Shown here: one piece after another, positions 37,802 through 50,628 of the stretch
Layout of the letters: every line of letters starts with the position of its first letter
Numbering within the stretch: the stretch's first letter is position 1
Program-made: the position numbers and the translations under genes
Assembly: GCA_963920765.1 (NCBI GenBank)
Contig: OY987242.1
Coordinates: 7,280,789 to 7,344,788, forward strand
Length of the DNA: 64,000 bases
From: Ulota crispa
Taxonomy: Eukaryota; Streptophyta; Bryopsida; Orthotrichales; Orthotrichaceae
Reading direction: 5' to 3'
Notes under the pieces: model-generated
Seen by the model: the letters and a program-made list of their open reading frames with translations, nothing else
The model's database searches: none
Told to the model about the DNA's origin: nothing

Positions 37802-38863
37802 AAAAGAAAACGGAGTTTTTATCAAGTAAACTTGCATATTTTCTTTCAAGAAAATTGGAATGTTTCATGCGCACAATGAGGTGCACAAAAATGCAAGCAC
37901 GGGCTCGCATGAGTGCAACATTGAAGATAAAGACAAGAAACCAGTCTCAAAGCCCTTTGAGGAATGGTGAAGAATGAGGATATTTTATGTTGCAATTTTT
38001 GATACCGCCTTCAAGCATTGCTTCTTCCTTATACCATAAGCATGTTGTCGTAGTATATGGAGCATGGTTTTTGCTCTTATAAACAGAAAAAAAAATAAAA
38101 AATAAAAAATTGTTGAGAGTTCATATAGCATTTTGCATGAGTGGGATATACATGTGAATTGCCCTCCAAATCTCATATGAAACGCAATTGATGGAAATTT
38201 CTTGTTTTACTAGAGATGGTCATGGAGATTATGCTCTAGTGCAAGAAATTGTCATTAATATCTTTTTGGGTTTAGATTTAGAAGGTTAGATACTTGTGTT
38301 TTCTCCACCTAAGCAATTCATTCTGTTAACCTCCAAGCATTTGGAAGTTTCCTGTGTGTTATAAAAGCAATTAAGCCATCTCTTTAATGATAACTGTTGA
38401 CTTGCTAGTTTTTTTTTTCTCCCTATGTTTTATGTGTTTCCCTCCAATCTTCAATGTCTTCCATGTATTTTTTTAATTTGGGTATGTTTCAAGAGGAAAA
38501 ATTGGATATTTTCTGTGAGTTTTTTTTGTAAATCTGTGCTCTTCACCAAGCAAATTTTGAGGGTTTAGTGGGACTAGGGATGTGAAAAAGAAGCGTGTGC
38601 TCCTTGTCCTTGTGATACCTACTCTATGTAATACTCTTAATCTTATGAAAACATTTTCAACCTTTAAATTTTTTCAATCTCTCCATCTTGACTTTTCAAA
38701 GGAGATTTTGTACCATTAGCCCCTTATCTTTGTACTGTACTGTAGTCTCCTAAGAGTTTTTTGTAGCAACACTAATAGATTGTAGCAACCGTTTCCAATA
38801 TCGACATGCAAGTCATTTACTTAATAAATCTCTGTTACGTTACCTAGGATCTCCATCCAGAAC
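37802..38863. other. Intergenic DNA without a gene
   Basis: AT-rich sequence; no coding frame over about 65 codons and no repeat boundary that I could define. Confidence 0.5.
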
Positions 38864-39159
38864 TAAGGTAGGAGGCTCAAGAACCGGTCATCTAAGTGCT
38901 GAAACTGAATTTTGGGAGGTGAAACTTCTTGAAATATTTTTCAGTAAATTTTCCTTGAAAGACAAGAGGAATTGACATGTAACTCAACTTGTTTTAAGTT
39001 TTTTGGAGGTTTATGAAATTAATTATGAAATTTTGAAGTGGAAAGTCATAGGGCTCTAAAACCGTGCACCTTCTTAAATGTACTGAAAACTGTAAAAAAA
39101 CAACATGTACGTGTAAGGTACATTTAAGATGGTGCACGGTTTATGAGCCGACTACTTTA
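38864..39159. mobile_element. TA-flanked MITE, copy 2
   Basis: TA-AGGTAGGAGGCTCAAGAACC at the left and GGTTTATGAGCCGACTACTT-TA at the right. It lies in the opposite orientation to the copy at 33330-33641. Confidence 0.75.
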
Positions 39160-39858
39160 GCCAAAAAGGTGTGCCAAAGGTAGCATTTGAATTGATATGG
39201 GGATGACTCTTACACACCATCCATGCTGTTATCCACATAGGAATTCTGTCGAGATGGAGGTTATCACAACGAGCGTAATTTAACAATTACGCTCAATAGG
39301 CTTGCAGGTCCTTTACAGAATGCAATGCAACGAGAGTTTGTGTCTTTATGGTACAACTGTTGTCCTCCTTTGCAAACCTTCTACTGATACTCAAAATTCA
39401 CCTTTTTTACAAAGAATAACTCGGTATGGCAATATCATATGTGGCAGATACCTGATGAGGAACTATGGAAACAATATAATAGGGCTAATTGGTCTAAACT
39501 CTAAACCCAAGTTGCGTTGAGAGCAAAGACTATATTTTATTGCGAGAAACAATGACTTCGGGAATAGGAGACTCACACTCTATAAACAGAAAACTCCTAT
39601 CCACGTGCAACTGCTATTGTTGCTACAGTGCTTGCAAGGTCACTTGACAAGCAGCAGCAGAAGCAGCATGCTGAATGAGAAGTACAAAGAGCCCGATTCG
39701 ATGATAAGATGAAATGACCAAATATATTACATGAAAACAATTATACAAAACTTGAACTTGCAAAGCTAAATATTGCAGATCCGCATCCTATCATAAATCC
39801 CTAACCGTAGTCCCAACAGCACCAGCGCATATATCAAGCAAAGGAACGAAGATGACCT
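39160..39858 (-). other. 3' flank of the cap methyltransferase-like gene
   Basis: Follows the stop codon at 39859 on the minus strand. A minus-strand AATAAA at 39536-39541 is a candidate polyadenylation signal. The plus-strand frame at 39302-39520 has no domain. Confidence 0.45.
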
Positions 39859-42800
39859 TCAGAAAGAGCTTCGCAATTTGGAGCTCCGCATCCTCGTCAT
39901 GCGAATGACCATCGGGCTCGACTCAGAGGTTGTCCCCTTCCGACACTCTCCAATACCTTGAACGATGTTGCTGCTGCAAGACCTTGTTGAGCGTCGCCCA
40001 TTGGCTACTGCGTCGTGGGAAGCCTGAGCAGGTAGTAGGCCTTCTTTGAGGGTGGCAGTACTCCCCCCCGCCTTGCCTGGGACTCCTCCACGCCCACCAG
40101 CCAGCGCCCCATCACTGCTGAAGCCACCAGGCTCCTCTTCAGTGAAGATCAAGCTGCCGCTGCTCCCAGCCCTGCTATTATTGTCCACTTTAGAGCTGCG
40201 AGCTCCTTTGGCCATCAAAGCTGAGAGTGTCAACCAGATACTCGAGAGTTAGACTTGGCTTAAGCCAATTCGTGAATCCGTAGAGGTCACTACGCTAATC
40301 TTTATAGTATGGACATCGTGGAAGTAGAGCCTCTTTATGATATTTGCATAATAAGGCTGTACTTTTACATGACGGAATATAAACCTCAAGATTGGAGCGT
40401 GCTCAATCAAACATCTCCAAGAAGGGCAAGGTTATAAGAATGAACCTTGGATCCTGTTCAAGCGAGAGTAATAAGAGGACACCACGACGCAAAAGGAAAG
40501 ATAAGATTATGGGTTATGGCCATGCTTACTGTTTGCCGTTGCCTCTTCGGATGCTTCACCCGAGACTACTCCAAGGGATGCTCACTGGTGTCATTGCTTC
40601 TTGGGATGCTTGGAATGTACACAGAAAAGGGTCCAATACTCTTCTACGGATATTTACACAATTCTAATCATGATGGACATTACCAGAAAGTAGTAATGAA
40701 ATACTAACTTTCAGGATTGCCAACCGGCTACTGTAGTAGTAGCTAAAGGAGTTTCAGTTGCCCGTAGAGGGAAATCTCGCTCAATAGGCAGAGATCATGG
40801 GAATCAACAAATCCTCAATTGTTTACAGAATTTACGATTCTAGATTCTTTCATGCAAGAGGGAAGTACAAGATATTGTTAGGCCAAAATGAAAAAAACAC
40901 GGATTGTGATTCCATTAAAAAGAACGTGAAAACCAGGGCCTTGTAACGCGGGAGTTGCCTTCCCGGGTTTCAGTGAAGAGCAGTTTTTACAGGTTTATGA
41001 GAAAAATGAATAACCTTAGATTAGCTCTGTTTACCTGGTGCAGATTTCGGATCACCAACAGAGCTAGACCTTCGAGGCCGGAGCGCACGTAGATTCCCTG
41101 TATTGGTACTAACGCTGGACTCTTGCACAACGGCGTCACTCAGCCCTGCTTCTGTTCGTTTTTTCCGCTGATAAAACAAAAATGGAGGCGGGGCTGGAAC
41201 CGAAACCTCCAGGTCTTCATCCATCACCTCTTGCTCTTGCTCTACCTCGCTCTGGTAATTGATACTGCACGTTTGACCGGTCACTGCGAGGTCGACTACA
41301 GTCGGGCAGAAGCGTGCAGTTCGCTTCTTCTTCTTCCCCTTCAAACGCGCCTTCTTGGGAGCACGAGTCCTCAGTGAGCTTGCAGAAACCTCCTCTATCA
41401 ACAAGTTCTCATCAAGTGGCACTTCATCCGCCTGGGGCTGCTCACATTCCTCACCAGCCAGTGCCTCCGTTTCTTCACGCTGCTCTTGCTGCTCTCCAAC
41501 GCCCTCAACGGTAGGCGAAATTGCAGTAACACTTCTGTCCGTCTCTTTAAGGTCAGCACTTTTATCCTCTGCCACATGATCGGTCTCCTGAAAGTCGAGT
41601 TGAGGATCTTTGTCACATGGAAAATCAACCACGGGGAAAAGTTGATCGGAATCTGGGGTATCTGTAACTTGCTCAGGATGCGAAGTCTCAATCCTTCCCG
41701 TTGGCGAGCCTGAATCTTGGATAATATACTCTGGAAACTCCTCTCTTGTTGGCGCCCTGTCAAATAGATCCTCTTGGGAGGACATATACTCCTCTCCACT
41801 GAACAGCGAAAATCCTTCTCTCTTCATTATTGGTGAAGAATCCCTCGGAGAAGGTTCGGGTGTGAAGGAGAACCTAAGTGACACTCCAGGTGAGCATTCT
41901 GACTTGAGGCTACTCTTCTCTAGGTCTCTGCCAAACAGATATTCTGTGTCCAACTGGAAATCCAAATACGATGCAGGGCGCACAACACGAGCTGATCTCT
42001 TGAATATGAAAGTACTGTATAGACCTGCCACAAAACGTAACCACCTCAATCGTTTCCTTGACTTCATTGGCTAGATGCTAACATTTACAAGCTTATGCAC
42101 TCCGGTTTATTCAATCAATTCGTTTAAACAACCACTACAAAGAAAAGAGGGCATAGAATGTTACCCTTGAAGTAACAATTACATTTCCAGGGTGGTGGTT
42201 ATTTTATGGAACTTAGGGTGTCCATTTCAGCGCAATAACCATAAATGAAAAAACACTTTAGGTGTCTTTAAATGATCACCACCTCAAAAATGATACGTGG
42301 TGTCATTCCAAGGGAGTCATTTTATGTGCCCTTTTCTTCAAATCGACGTACACAGACAACGTTTACCGGTATACATCTGGTGGTCGGAGACATTTACTTA
42401 CTCTTCCCTGCCGAAAATGTATCAGAGACAACTCTTTCAAATTTACTACTGACGGACCAAAAGGCCTAATACAGGCCTGTGCTTTTCTGGGCAATAGTGA
42501 GTGGGTCATATGGAGATTTCTCTTTTGCTCAATTTCACTTATACTGTATTTAAAACCTGCAATATTGTTTTCTGATTCTGGTGACATGAACGCTGAGATA
42601 ATCTCCAAAATGTGTTGCTCACAATACAATGAATCAATAGGTCATTTTCTTGTATAGAATCCTTGGTTCTTTATGGGTTGAGAGTCACTAATGATATGCC
42701 GCAAATGAAGAGTTAAAGTGATAGCAAGTACAATCATCAAACAGTCGAAGGAAGAGAGAGAGAAGCCTACTTAGTACGTCAGTGGCAACCATGGAAAGTT

Positions 42801-45800
42801 TGCCACGTGAATCGACCATCGGCTGGCCCTTTTGATCCAAAAGATTCTTACAACTGCTCTGCAATGTTGAAGCGAAAGGAACCCTGCTCAATACCTCATA
42901 TTTTCAGTACACGGCCAAACTAACATGGCTCCAAACAATGGACATCACTAGCTATTGACACCTCTGAAGGAATTTGGCTCCTGATGAAATAGGTCAAAAA
43001 GGTGTAAGAGATTCCTACCACAGAAAATAAATCAAGAAAACAATATTGATATTATTGAAGGGTACTCGTTTTGTGTGTTACCTGTAATCATCATAGAATT
43101 CGGTGAGGTTTTGAATCTCAACATACTCTAGGCCCACTTCTTCAGCAAGCCTACGCAACAGGTTAGCAGGCGTTTAGAAAAGCTTCCCTCTTGATGCCAA
43201 TGCCTACCAGGGAAAACCTTCGAAAGGTCGACTGACCTCTAGCCAAGCAGAGATGCTGAAGGCCATACTTATGCTACTCACCACCAAATTTGCTTGTGCA
43301 CGGATGACAAAATCGTGCATCCAATATAAAGAAACGCATAATTCATACACCAGAAATCACTGAGAATTCGATGCGTTCACAACTACTGACTTCCCTGGAG
43401 AGATACTTAGTCATTGCATATTGATTTATGAAAGAACTTTAGGAGCATAATCTGCAAGTAATTGTCAATGTAAATGTTCTAGGTCTTGTTAAAGCCGAAC
43501 CTGATGAAGCTGGGAAAGTGAACCAGTTGCTGCATCTGCGCGGGCAGACCATCCACGAAGCGTAATTGATATTTAGACCCGAAAAACTGAAATCTGAAAC
43601 ACCGCCCAAGCTTCAGCAACAATTTACTTCATAAATTTCTGGAGCATACGAAGGGATAACAGCACCCGCAATTATCCCGTCTATGAGGCTATTATCAGCA
43701 CCATGGATTGTAATTCAACTGCAGAGTGAGGCAAGTATCCTAAACAGGTGGACATCTCCAAATTCTTGCATACATTTCGGCAACCTTATTCAAATTTTCA
43801 AAGCTCCAAGCTATAAACGGGCTATGTCAACTGCGTGCTGTTAAAGAGCAATTATATATGGGCAGCCCACCGGTCATCCTCGAACGTAATGGTATAGAGC
43901 GGGCTTCGAACACGAGGCAGAGTACCATTCACACGTAAGGAACCCACTTTCATTGCTTCCTCGACTGCTTTTTGATATTTGTACCTGTTACAGTTTTACC
44001 ACCCTCCAAATCAATCCCTTTTTTTAATACTCTCCTTCAAACTCTAAATTTTCTCTGAGTACCATTGATTCAAAACATAAGGAGCCACAAGAATTAAGCG
44101 CTCCCATAAATTTCTTTTCTTAATTTACCAAGCTCCCTAGAAAGTCTTCTCAAGTTCTGATGTTTTGATGTCACCTTCATTATGTATTAATTGCTTTTGT
44201 TATCACAAACTCATGATAAGTAGCTACAAACCAAATGGTGGAAGAATCTGGAGTCGTCCCAAAAAAGTAGCCACCCGGCTTAAGGAGTGACACAACGTTC
44301 CTAAGTAACAGCCGCACCATGTCCTCACTCGCAAAGTAATCCTGCACAAGAAGCGCATTGTGCCAGTGTGAGACAGTCGACATGTACGGCTCCTTTTCTA
44401 ACAAAAAATACCAAATTTTATAAACTCAAATAACGAAGCAAATAGTTAAAATCGTGTTGGATCTCCCAGAGATACTTAAATTTTCAAATAGGAAAGACGA
44501 TCTACGGAGCACCTGTAAGTGTGCAAAGCATGTGACAACATCAACGGGAAGCCCTGCATCCTGCAATAGCTCCAAATTCCCCTGGAAATGGCACACGCGG
44601 AAACTTAGCCCCATAGGTACATTCTAAAAGCAAAAAAGCCACCCTTCATATTTTCATCACATGAGCGTGCAACACACTGCTAACCAGACACCAATAGAAA
44701 AGGAACAAAAAACACAAAAGAAATCTCCCAAATCTTGTTTTTCAAGGTATTTATGAAGGCAATCTACTCTACACTAGTTATAACTTTGATGTATGGAGTC
44801 TCAAATTAAGTAGAGTCCAAAGCAACATACATATTTGGGTGCATTTTCTTACAGTGCAAGGATCAAGCTCGTGAAATGTGGCGGGGAAAGGTTGACAATG
44901 CTTATCCCACTGCTCCTTCGCTTCCTCTAACGCTGATGCTGATAAATCTACTCCATGCAACACAAAGTAGATCAGATGTTTCTTCTCAAAAGACAATCCT
45001 CCACAGGTTTCTCATGTCTAGATATCTACAAGGGTTTAAGCCAAATTATACATGTAGATGGTGACCACAGTCTCAATCCTGAAGAAATCATAAACCTTCT
45101 TAAATACAAGTTTATTTACATTGATCGTTGCTAAAGAATCGATATCCCACCAGAACTTGGGGGGTGCTCTAAACGAAATTTGGATAATGTTCACTTCATA
45201 GGAGGGACGTAAGTTAAGCAAGGTACCAATGCCGATGTAGTTTCCAATTCCGGCTTGCGCCCAATTTCCAGTGTCTGTCCCCCGGCCACAGAAGAGATCA
45301 CACACCTGCATGAAACGAAATAGGTCATCATGTTCATGGACTGTCGATTACAGATCTTTCCAAATCATGGATCAAGGTAGAAACTCCTCAGAGAAAACGA
45401 TACTTTTTCATTTCGACATACACGTAGTTAAGAAATCAAAGTTGAGAAACACTGAAGAGAGACATCTTGTCTCTAAACCTAATCTCCACGTGGTGTGTTG
45501 ACCTAACTCTCGCAACTCCAGGGGTGGACAAATGGGCTTATAAATGCACTTTAGCATGTCGTTCACAACTCTGACAAGTAGAGATTGTCCAGTGAGACTT
45601 GTAAACAAGATGACGAGTTATGAGGATATAGGGGAGAGGTGCAATCACAAAGTGCATCGTTCACAGAGAGTTGCTTGTACCCAAACGGAACCAGAGGAAC
45701 ATGGCCTGCATGATATCAAATTGGAGCTATTTCAATCTGAACAGTGCTGCAGTATGGTGGAGAGCGCCGTGATGCAGAGAGACATTGAGCGTGCAAGAGG

Positions 45801-45997
45801 AGAGACGTGGGTAAAGACAGAGAGAGACTTACGGAGGCGCCTGGAGTTACCAGCTGCTGCAGCAAAGCTCGTTTCACAAACGCATGCAATCGGCCGTGGA
45901 GACCGGATGTGCCCCACCCTCCTACCATGGACGACGACCCCAGCGTCATCGGCGCCAGATTGACTACGCCTCCTCGAATTCCATGTGATTGCACCAT
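39859..45997 (-). CDS. mRNA cap guanine-N7 methyltransferase-like protein with long C-terminal extension
   Basis: Eleven exons on the minus strand encode 752 residues: 45997-45833, 45305-45227, 44947-44853, 44581-44513, 44341-44232, 43984-43871, 43593-43501, 43150-43082, 42883-42771, 42024-41035, 40220-39859. Phases agree throughout. An in-frame stop precedes the first ATG. The methyltransferase part (residues 1 to about 315) has the SAM motif VCDLFCGRGTDTGNW, then GIDLSASALEEA, LLKPGGYFFGTTPDSSTIW, LYTITFEDDRF, FGSKYQLRF and GLYSTFIF-like SLYSTFIFK. The order matches the shorter, divergent plant cap methyltransferase (Arabidopsis At3g52210 type, about 350 residues). The family transfers methyl from SAM to the N7 of the cap guanine, but this branch is divergent and its activity is inferred. 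Residues about 316-752 are acidic, then K/R-rich (KKARLKGKKKKRTAR), of unknown function. What looks like a separate 348-codon gene at 41021-42067 is really exon 10. Confidence 0.9.
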
Positions 45998-47939
45998 CTC
46001 CACTGGCTTCTATGCCATTAATGCCCTCTTCAATGCTTTGCCCGTCTCGGCAGTGGACTGAGATTTTGGATCCAACAGCAAGCAACTCTAATTTCTTCAA
46101 TTGGGAAGCAATCCGCCACCGATCGCTTGCAGTGTGGGTCACGAGCTGGAACACTCGATTCTATCGAAGTAGGGTTGGGATACTGGTTGCACCGATCGAT
46201 TCAGCGGTGTCAGATTGTGTTCAAAATTGAAAATTGACCGTCCGGGTGCTGCACACCACCAATTCGAAATTGTCACAGATTTCGATCGCTCGGCCAAATC
46301 GGGCAAATTGCCTTCCATTACAAGTGAAGCCAATTCTGATTTAAGAGACTTTTGCTAAGATTTTCCTGGTTTATTTTGGAAGTTCTCGGGAAGTCCGCTC
46401 GAAGTGCTATAATGGTTTCAGTTGGGGCTTCCAAATTACAACTAGCACTGCGTTCGATCGCCATGAATCAACAATGTCGCAAAAAGCGACCCTCAGAAAA
46501 TTGCAGAGCTTCGTCGATTATGAACACAATTAAACCCCAAATGAAGACCTACTGTTAAAATTTGTCAGACGTCGTCATAGTTGATGCCTCACAAGAGCAC
46601 TGAATCAAGAAGATGTGTAGAAAAACGTTCTTTCTGCAGATGTTACGACAATTTTATAAAGCCCACGTTCGCGCTAATTTTAGACGCACACTGCAACTGC
46701 AACTGCAGTAATACTCAGTCACATCCTCTGGTGTGGAATCCCTTTAACTTTCACTTTTTCATGACCTGGCATGGAGCTCCAACACTAATGAAGTCAACCG
46801 ATTCTCGCAGACGGCGAAAGAAGAGAACCATCTCTCTGTTAAGATTGACGTGAGCTGATTCTCAGAATCGGCAAATTTGCTCCCATCGAGATGATTTTAA
46901 TGGTTTCATTGCCGCACCAAGAAGCAGCGAGCAAAGTAAACCCCCGGCTCCGACCTCATCGCTGCATTTGAAACTGCACAAACTCATCAACCTAAACATG
47001 ATCCTAAGTTTTATTTGACGCGCAATTGCTGGCACGCTACGTTATCACCAGAGCTTTTTCCCCGTTAGCTCCTGCTGTATAAAGCTCACAACCCGAAAAC
47101 GCGCACTAATTCGAGCCATCCAGACATCGAAGCGGGGCTAAAATTGACGACGATGCCGAAGATCGACAACGGGTCGACCAATTACACCTGTGACCGCCAC
47201 TGCCTTGTTCAATCCAGCATCGAATATTCCAGAGTTAGCCTAATTTACTTAGTAACCAATTCGGGTACGAACTGATGAATCACTCTCGTAAGAAGCTGCC
47301 ACAGCCTGCAGCATCGCTTTCAAAATTGTCATTAAACTTATCAAAGCAAACGCCCGCTGATTCAATTCGCAACAATGACGGCGGCATGCTTCGTAATCCT
47401 CACACAGAGCCGGGGGAAATGGAAATGGGAAGAACAAGCTTCAATTGGCCTCTCCAGTCTTTCCACAGCTGTTTGAATTGCATCCCGACGCCGATCGTTG
47501 TGCAGATATTTTGACAGATTACGCGGAGATCGGGAGTTTCGATCACAATCCATCGCGTCCGCCAGCTGCTTGATCAGTGCTCATGCATGATCACAGTCTC
47601 CGGCCGTCACCATCGCGCACGGCATGTATCAATTCATCATTCTGAGTGGCATGGTACGAGAGCTCCTCACTCTGCTCCATAACGAGTTGATGACAGCCGC
47701 GCCGACCTGGCGATAGAGAATTCGTCTCTCTCCCGGCAGCTCTTACGTACTCTTCTCCTATGACGCGACTACGCCTCCTGCTGTGCTGCTCCTTGGCCTT
47801 TCCCACTTCCCGCTTTCATCACCGCCGCCGGCGCCATCCCCATCGACGGTGTCCCTATCAAGTCAAATGAATACTTCCCGCTTCCACTTCCCAAATTCAA
47901 ATCACAACTTCAATAAGCTTATGGGAACAGCAATCCCAA
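45998..47939 (-). promoter_or_regulatory. 5' flank of the cap methyltransferase-like gene
   Basis: Less AT-rich than the repeat deserts on either side. Frames on both strands are short, overlap each other and show no domain. The first part is presumably 5' UTR and promoter. A plus-strand frame (47783-47974) runs into a transposon and is not supported as a gene. Confidence 0.4.
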
Positions 47940-47947
47940 TGGAGGAG

Positions 47948-48499
47948 CAAGGTCAGGGAAGAACCGACCGCTAAGGGAGTGTGCTCATAATCCGTTCACC
48001 TAAGGGTTGGAACTGAATTTTGGGAGGTGAAATTTCTTGAACTATTTTTCAGTAAATTTTTCTTGAAAGACAAGAAGAATTGACATCTAATCCAAGTTTT
48101 TTCATATTTTTTGGAGTTTTGTTGAATTAGTTATGAAATTTTGAAGTGGAAAGGCCATAGGTCTCTAAAATTGCACACCTCCTCAAATGCATATTACCTG
48201 TACATTATTGAAAGGTTATGAAAAACAACATGTACCAAAAGAGTATATTTGGTGAAGTGAGCAGTTTTAGAGCTTGAGTGGTTTATGAGCTAACTACCTT
48301 AGTTCAAAGCTAGCCGATTGAAATGAGAAAAAATCGTTTGCAATTTATAAACATTGGCTAAAAACCGATCAAAAATCTTTAAAAAGCTTATTTATAGTAT
48401 GAAATAGAGAAATTAACTGAAAGAGTTCCTTGACAAACTGGTTCAATATAGGAATTGAAGGAAATCAACCAAAAAATCTCAAATATTTCCTAGACCTTG
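47948..48499. mobile_element. hAT-like MITE copy 3, split by a TA-flanked MITE
   Basis: Ends CAAGGTCAGGGAA and TTCCTAGACCTTG match the 13969-14192 family. The 8-bp flanks TGGAGGAG (47940-47947) and GGGAGGAG (48500-48507) differ at one base. The interior is interrupted at 47972-48301; the remaining 224 bp is the usual family length. Confidence 0.8.
47972..48301. mobile_element. TA-flanked MITE copy 3, inserted in the hAT-like MITE
   Basis: Insertion at a TA inside the family sequence 'cga-cc-nTA-gttcaa' duplicated the TA (47972-47973 and 48300-48301). Ends are AGGGAGTGTGCTCATAA and TTTATGAGCTAACTACCT. The uninterrupted hAT-like copies at 13969 and 15594 show the empty site. Confidence 0.85.
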
Positions 48500-48502
48500 G
48501 GG

Positions 48503-48810
48503 AGGAGGATCATGAATGGAGCATCTAAAGGGCTGAAATTGAATTCTTGGAGGTGAAACTTCTTGAAATGTTTTTACCAGAGGAATTGGCAGCTATCTCT
48601 AGTTGTTTCATATTTTACGGAGCTTTGTAGAATTAGTTATGAAATTTTGAAGTGGAATGGTTGTAGGGCTCTAAAATGATGCACCTCCTCATAAAATGTA
48701 CATTACTTGTACATTATTGAAAGGTTATAAAAAACAACATGTACAAACTAAGTACATTTGAGGAGGTGCACCATTTTAAAACCTACACACTTTTAAGACT
48801 TCCTACCTTA
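48503..48810. mobile_element. TA-flanked MITE, copy 4
   Basis: The interior matches the family ('gaggtgaaacttcttgaaat', 'gaagtggaa'). The right end CTTCCTACCT-TA is intact. The left end GGAGGAGGATCATGAATGG is diverged and was the insertion site of the neighbouring hAT-like MITE. Confidence 0.65.
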
Positions 48811-49976
48811 TAACCTTTGGTGATCCCATTAAACATTTTGCTTCATCGTTTTTTTTTTTCTTAATTTACACCAAAATGGGTTAGATAGCAAGCGTGTTTC
48901 AAGTAAACTTTTCTTTCATCATTTTTTTTAATGAATTGTGTTTTGAGGCTTTTGTTGAAAGCACTCATTAGAAAACTCTCACAGGGATACAAGTTCCATT
49001 GGTCGGAATGGGGAATGGGAGAAGAAAAGACTGGAGTCACAAGACAAACATAAATTGTACATTTTAATCTACTTGGAGAGTAATTCATATAAATAGAGCA
49101 CCTGAACCTTCTTGAAGCTTGACATCAAAACATATTCCAAATTGAAGCTAAGCAACATTTTGAAGCTATGAAGGAAAAATGGCTGGCCTTTCAAATTCAA
49201 AATAACCTGTAAGATTTTATTTTACTGAGATATAAAGAAGGACAACCATCAAATCTTGGACAATTGTTATGAGGAGGTGACAGTCTTCCTAGATTACGAT
49301 CTTACTTATAATTGAATTTTCTTTTTAAGAATTTTTTTTTGTACTAAACAGATTTTTCTGACATGAAACACATTTGTGTTGTTGAGGCATAGGCACTTGA
49401 AAAAAAGTACCTTCGGAGTCCATACCATAAAAAAAATAGAAAAATTGTTCAAGAATTTAAAAGCATAAAGATGGATGAATAAAATAGATTTCTACCATTA
49501 GGAAAAATATCGGGCATCAATAAGGCTTTTATAAACAGATCCAGCCCTCCATATGTTTTGTTCCTAATGCAGGGAACCAATCCATGAAGATGGTCAAAAA
49601 AATTTAATTAAAAAAATCTGAAAAATTTTAAAAAAAAGTTTTAGAAAAAAATAAGAAACTTATTTATTTATTTATTTTTAAATTAAAACAATCAAAAAAA
49701 CTAACGTGGCACTACGTCAGCCTGTGCATGATTTTATTGGGAACCGGGTTCCCATGGCTAGGAACCCCCCAAACTCAAGACCTTATTGGGGTCCTATATT
49801 TTTCCTAATGATGTATGCAAAATGTTTAGTATTGTTTTACGTTCAAAATTTGCATCTTTTAATTAATACATGTATGACTTGTAACTAGCCATTTTCAAAT
49901 GAGCACTTAGAATGCAACTATATTACAAAAGGCTTCATTTCACAATACTCACTTGCTTTTTGAATAAGGTACCTAA
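48811..49976. other. Intergenic DNA without a gene
   Basis: AT-rich; nothing but short frames. Confidence 0.5.
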
Positions 49977-50628
49977 TTAACCCCTAAATGCCCAAGGCCT
50001 ATCTGAACTTCTTAGCATTTTCAGGAAAATAAACAATTAACCAACCTTTTCATAAATCTCATCAAGTTTTTTTAAATTGTAACCTTATAAATTTAAACTT
50101 GATATGTTAGAGATTACATGGAAAAAGAAAACACAACAATATCACTTATAGTTTGAAAGATTATAACGTTTGAACATGAGGGTGTTAAAACTGCAAAAGT
50201 GACTTCAAGTTTTCTAATCCTCATTTCACATGTCAAATCTAAAAAGTTGGTCATCAAAAAAATATGAGGTTTAAGGTAATTGCATGTTTAACCTCTACCA
50301 ATTTACAACTTTCAAAATCTACTCTTGTCTTTTTTTTAATGGATTTCTAATGCGGATTTTTCTCCAAGCTCTAGTGTATTTGAGACTCATTTTCAAGATC
50401 TTCCAACATTAGAAAACTCAAGATTGCAATGGACACCCTTGTACAAAATCTTGAATAGAAAAATCATGGACATTCATTTTCAAAATTAGATTTTTGATGT
50501 TAAAAATAGACTTCAAAACAAACTTGTGTGCAAAAAAAAATACCAAAAATAATGATTTAATAAGATTTTATTTGTCTTCAAAGTTTTGCAAACACTCAAA
50601 TTGGGTTCCTTGGGCATTTAGAGGTTAA
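49977..50628. mobile_element. 652-bp TTAA-bounded element
   Basis: TTAA-CCCCTAAATGCCCAAGG at the left and CCTTGGGCATTTAGAGG-TTAA at the right give 17 bp of inverted repeat with one mismatch. The interior is closely related to 57330-57974 (for example 'ttgaaagattataa', 'gtgttaaaactg', 'aaaaaatatgaggtt'). No transposase frame. Confidence 0.75.

Noticed and set aside
41021-42067. Independent 348-codon gene starting with an ATG at 42067
   Set aside because: The first 14 codons lie before a good acceptor (TGTGGCAG at 42025), and the sequence after it continues the methyltransferase from the exon at 42883-42771 in phase. It is an internal exon.
45716-46154. Longer N-terminus of the methyltransferase from 46003 or 46154
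   Set aside because: The 46003 start is GTG in the right frame, with an in-frame stop just upstream; the 46154 ORF is in another frame. ATG at 45997 was kept.
47783-47974. Plus-strand first exon of an unknown gene
   Set aside because: The frame runs directly into the hAT-like MITE at 47948, no donor with a supported partner was found, and no domain is visible.
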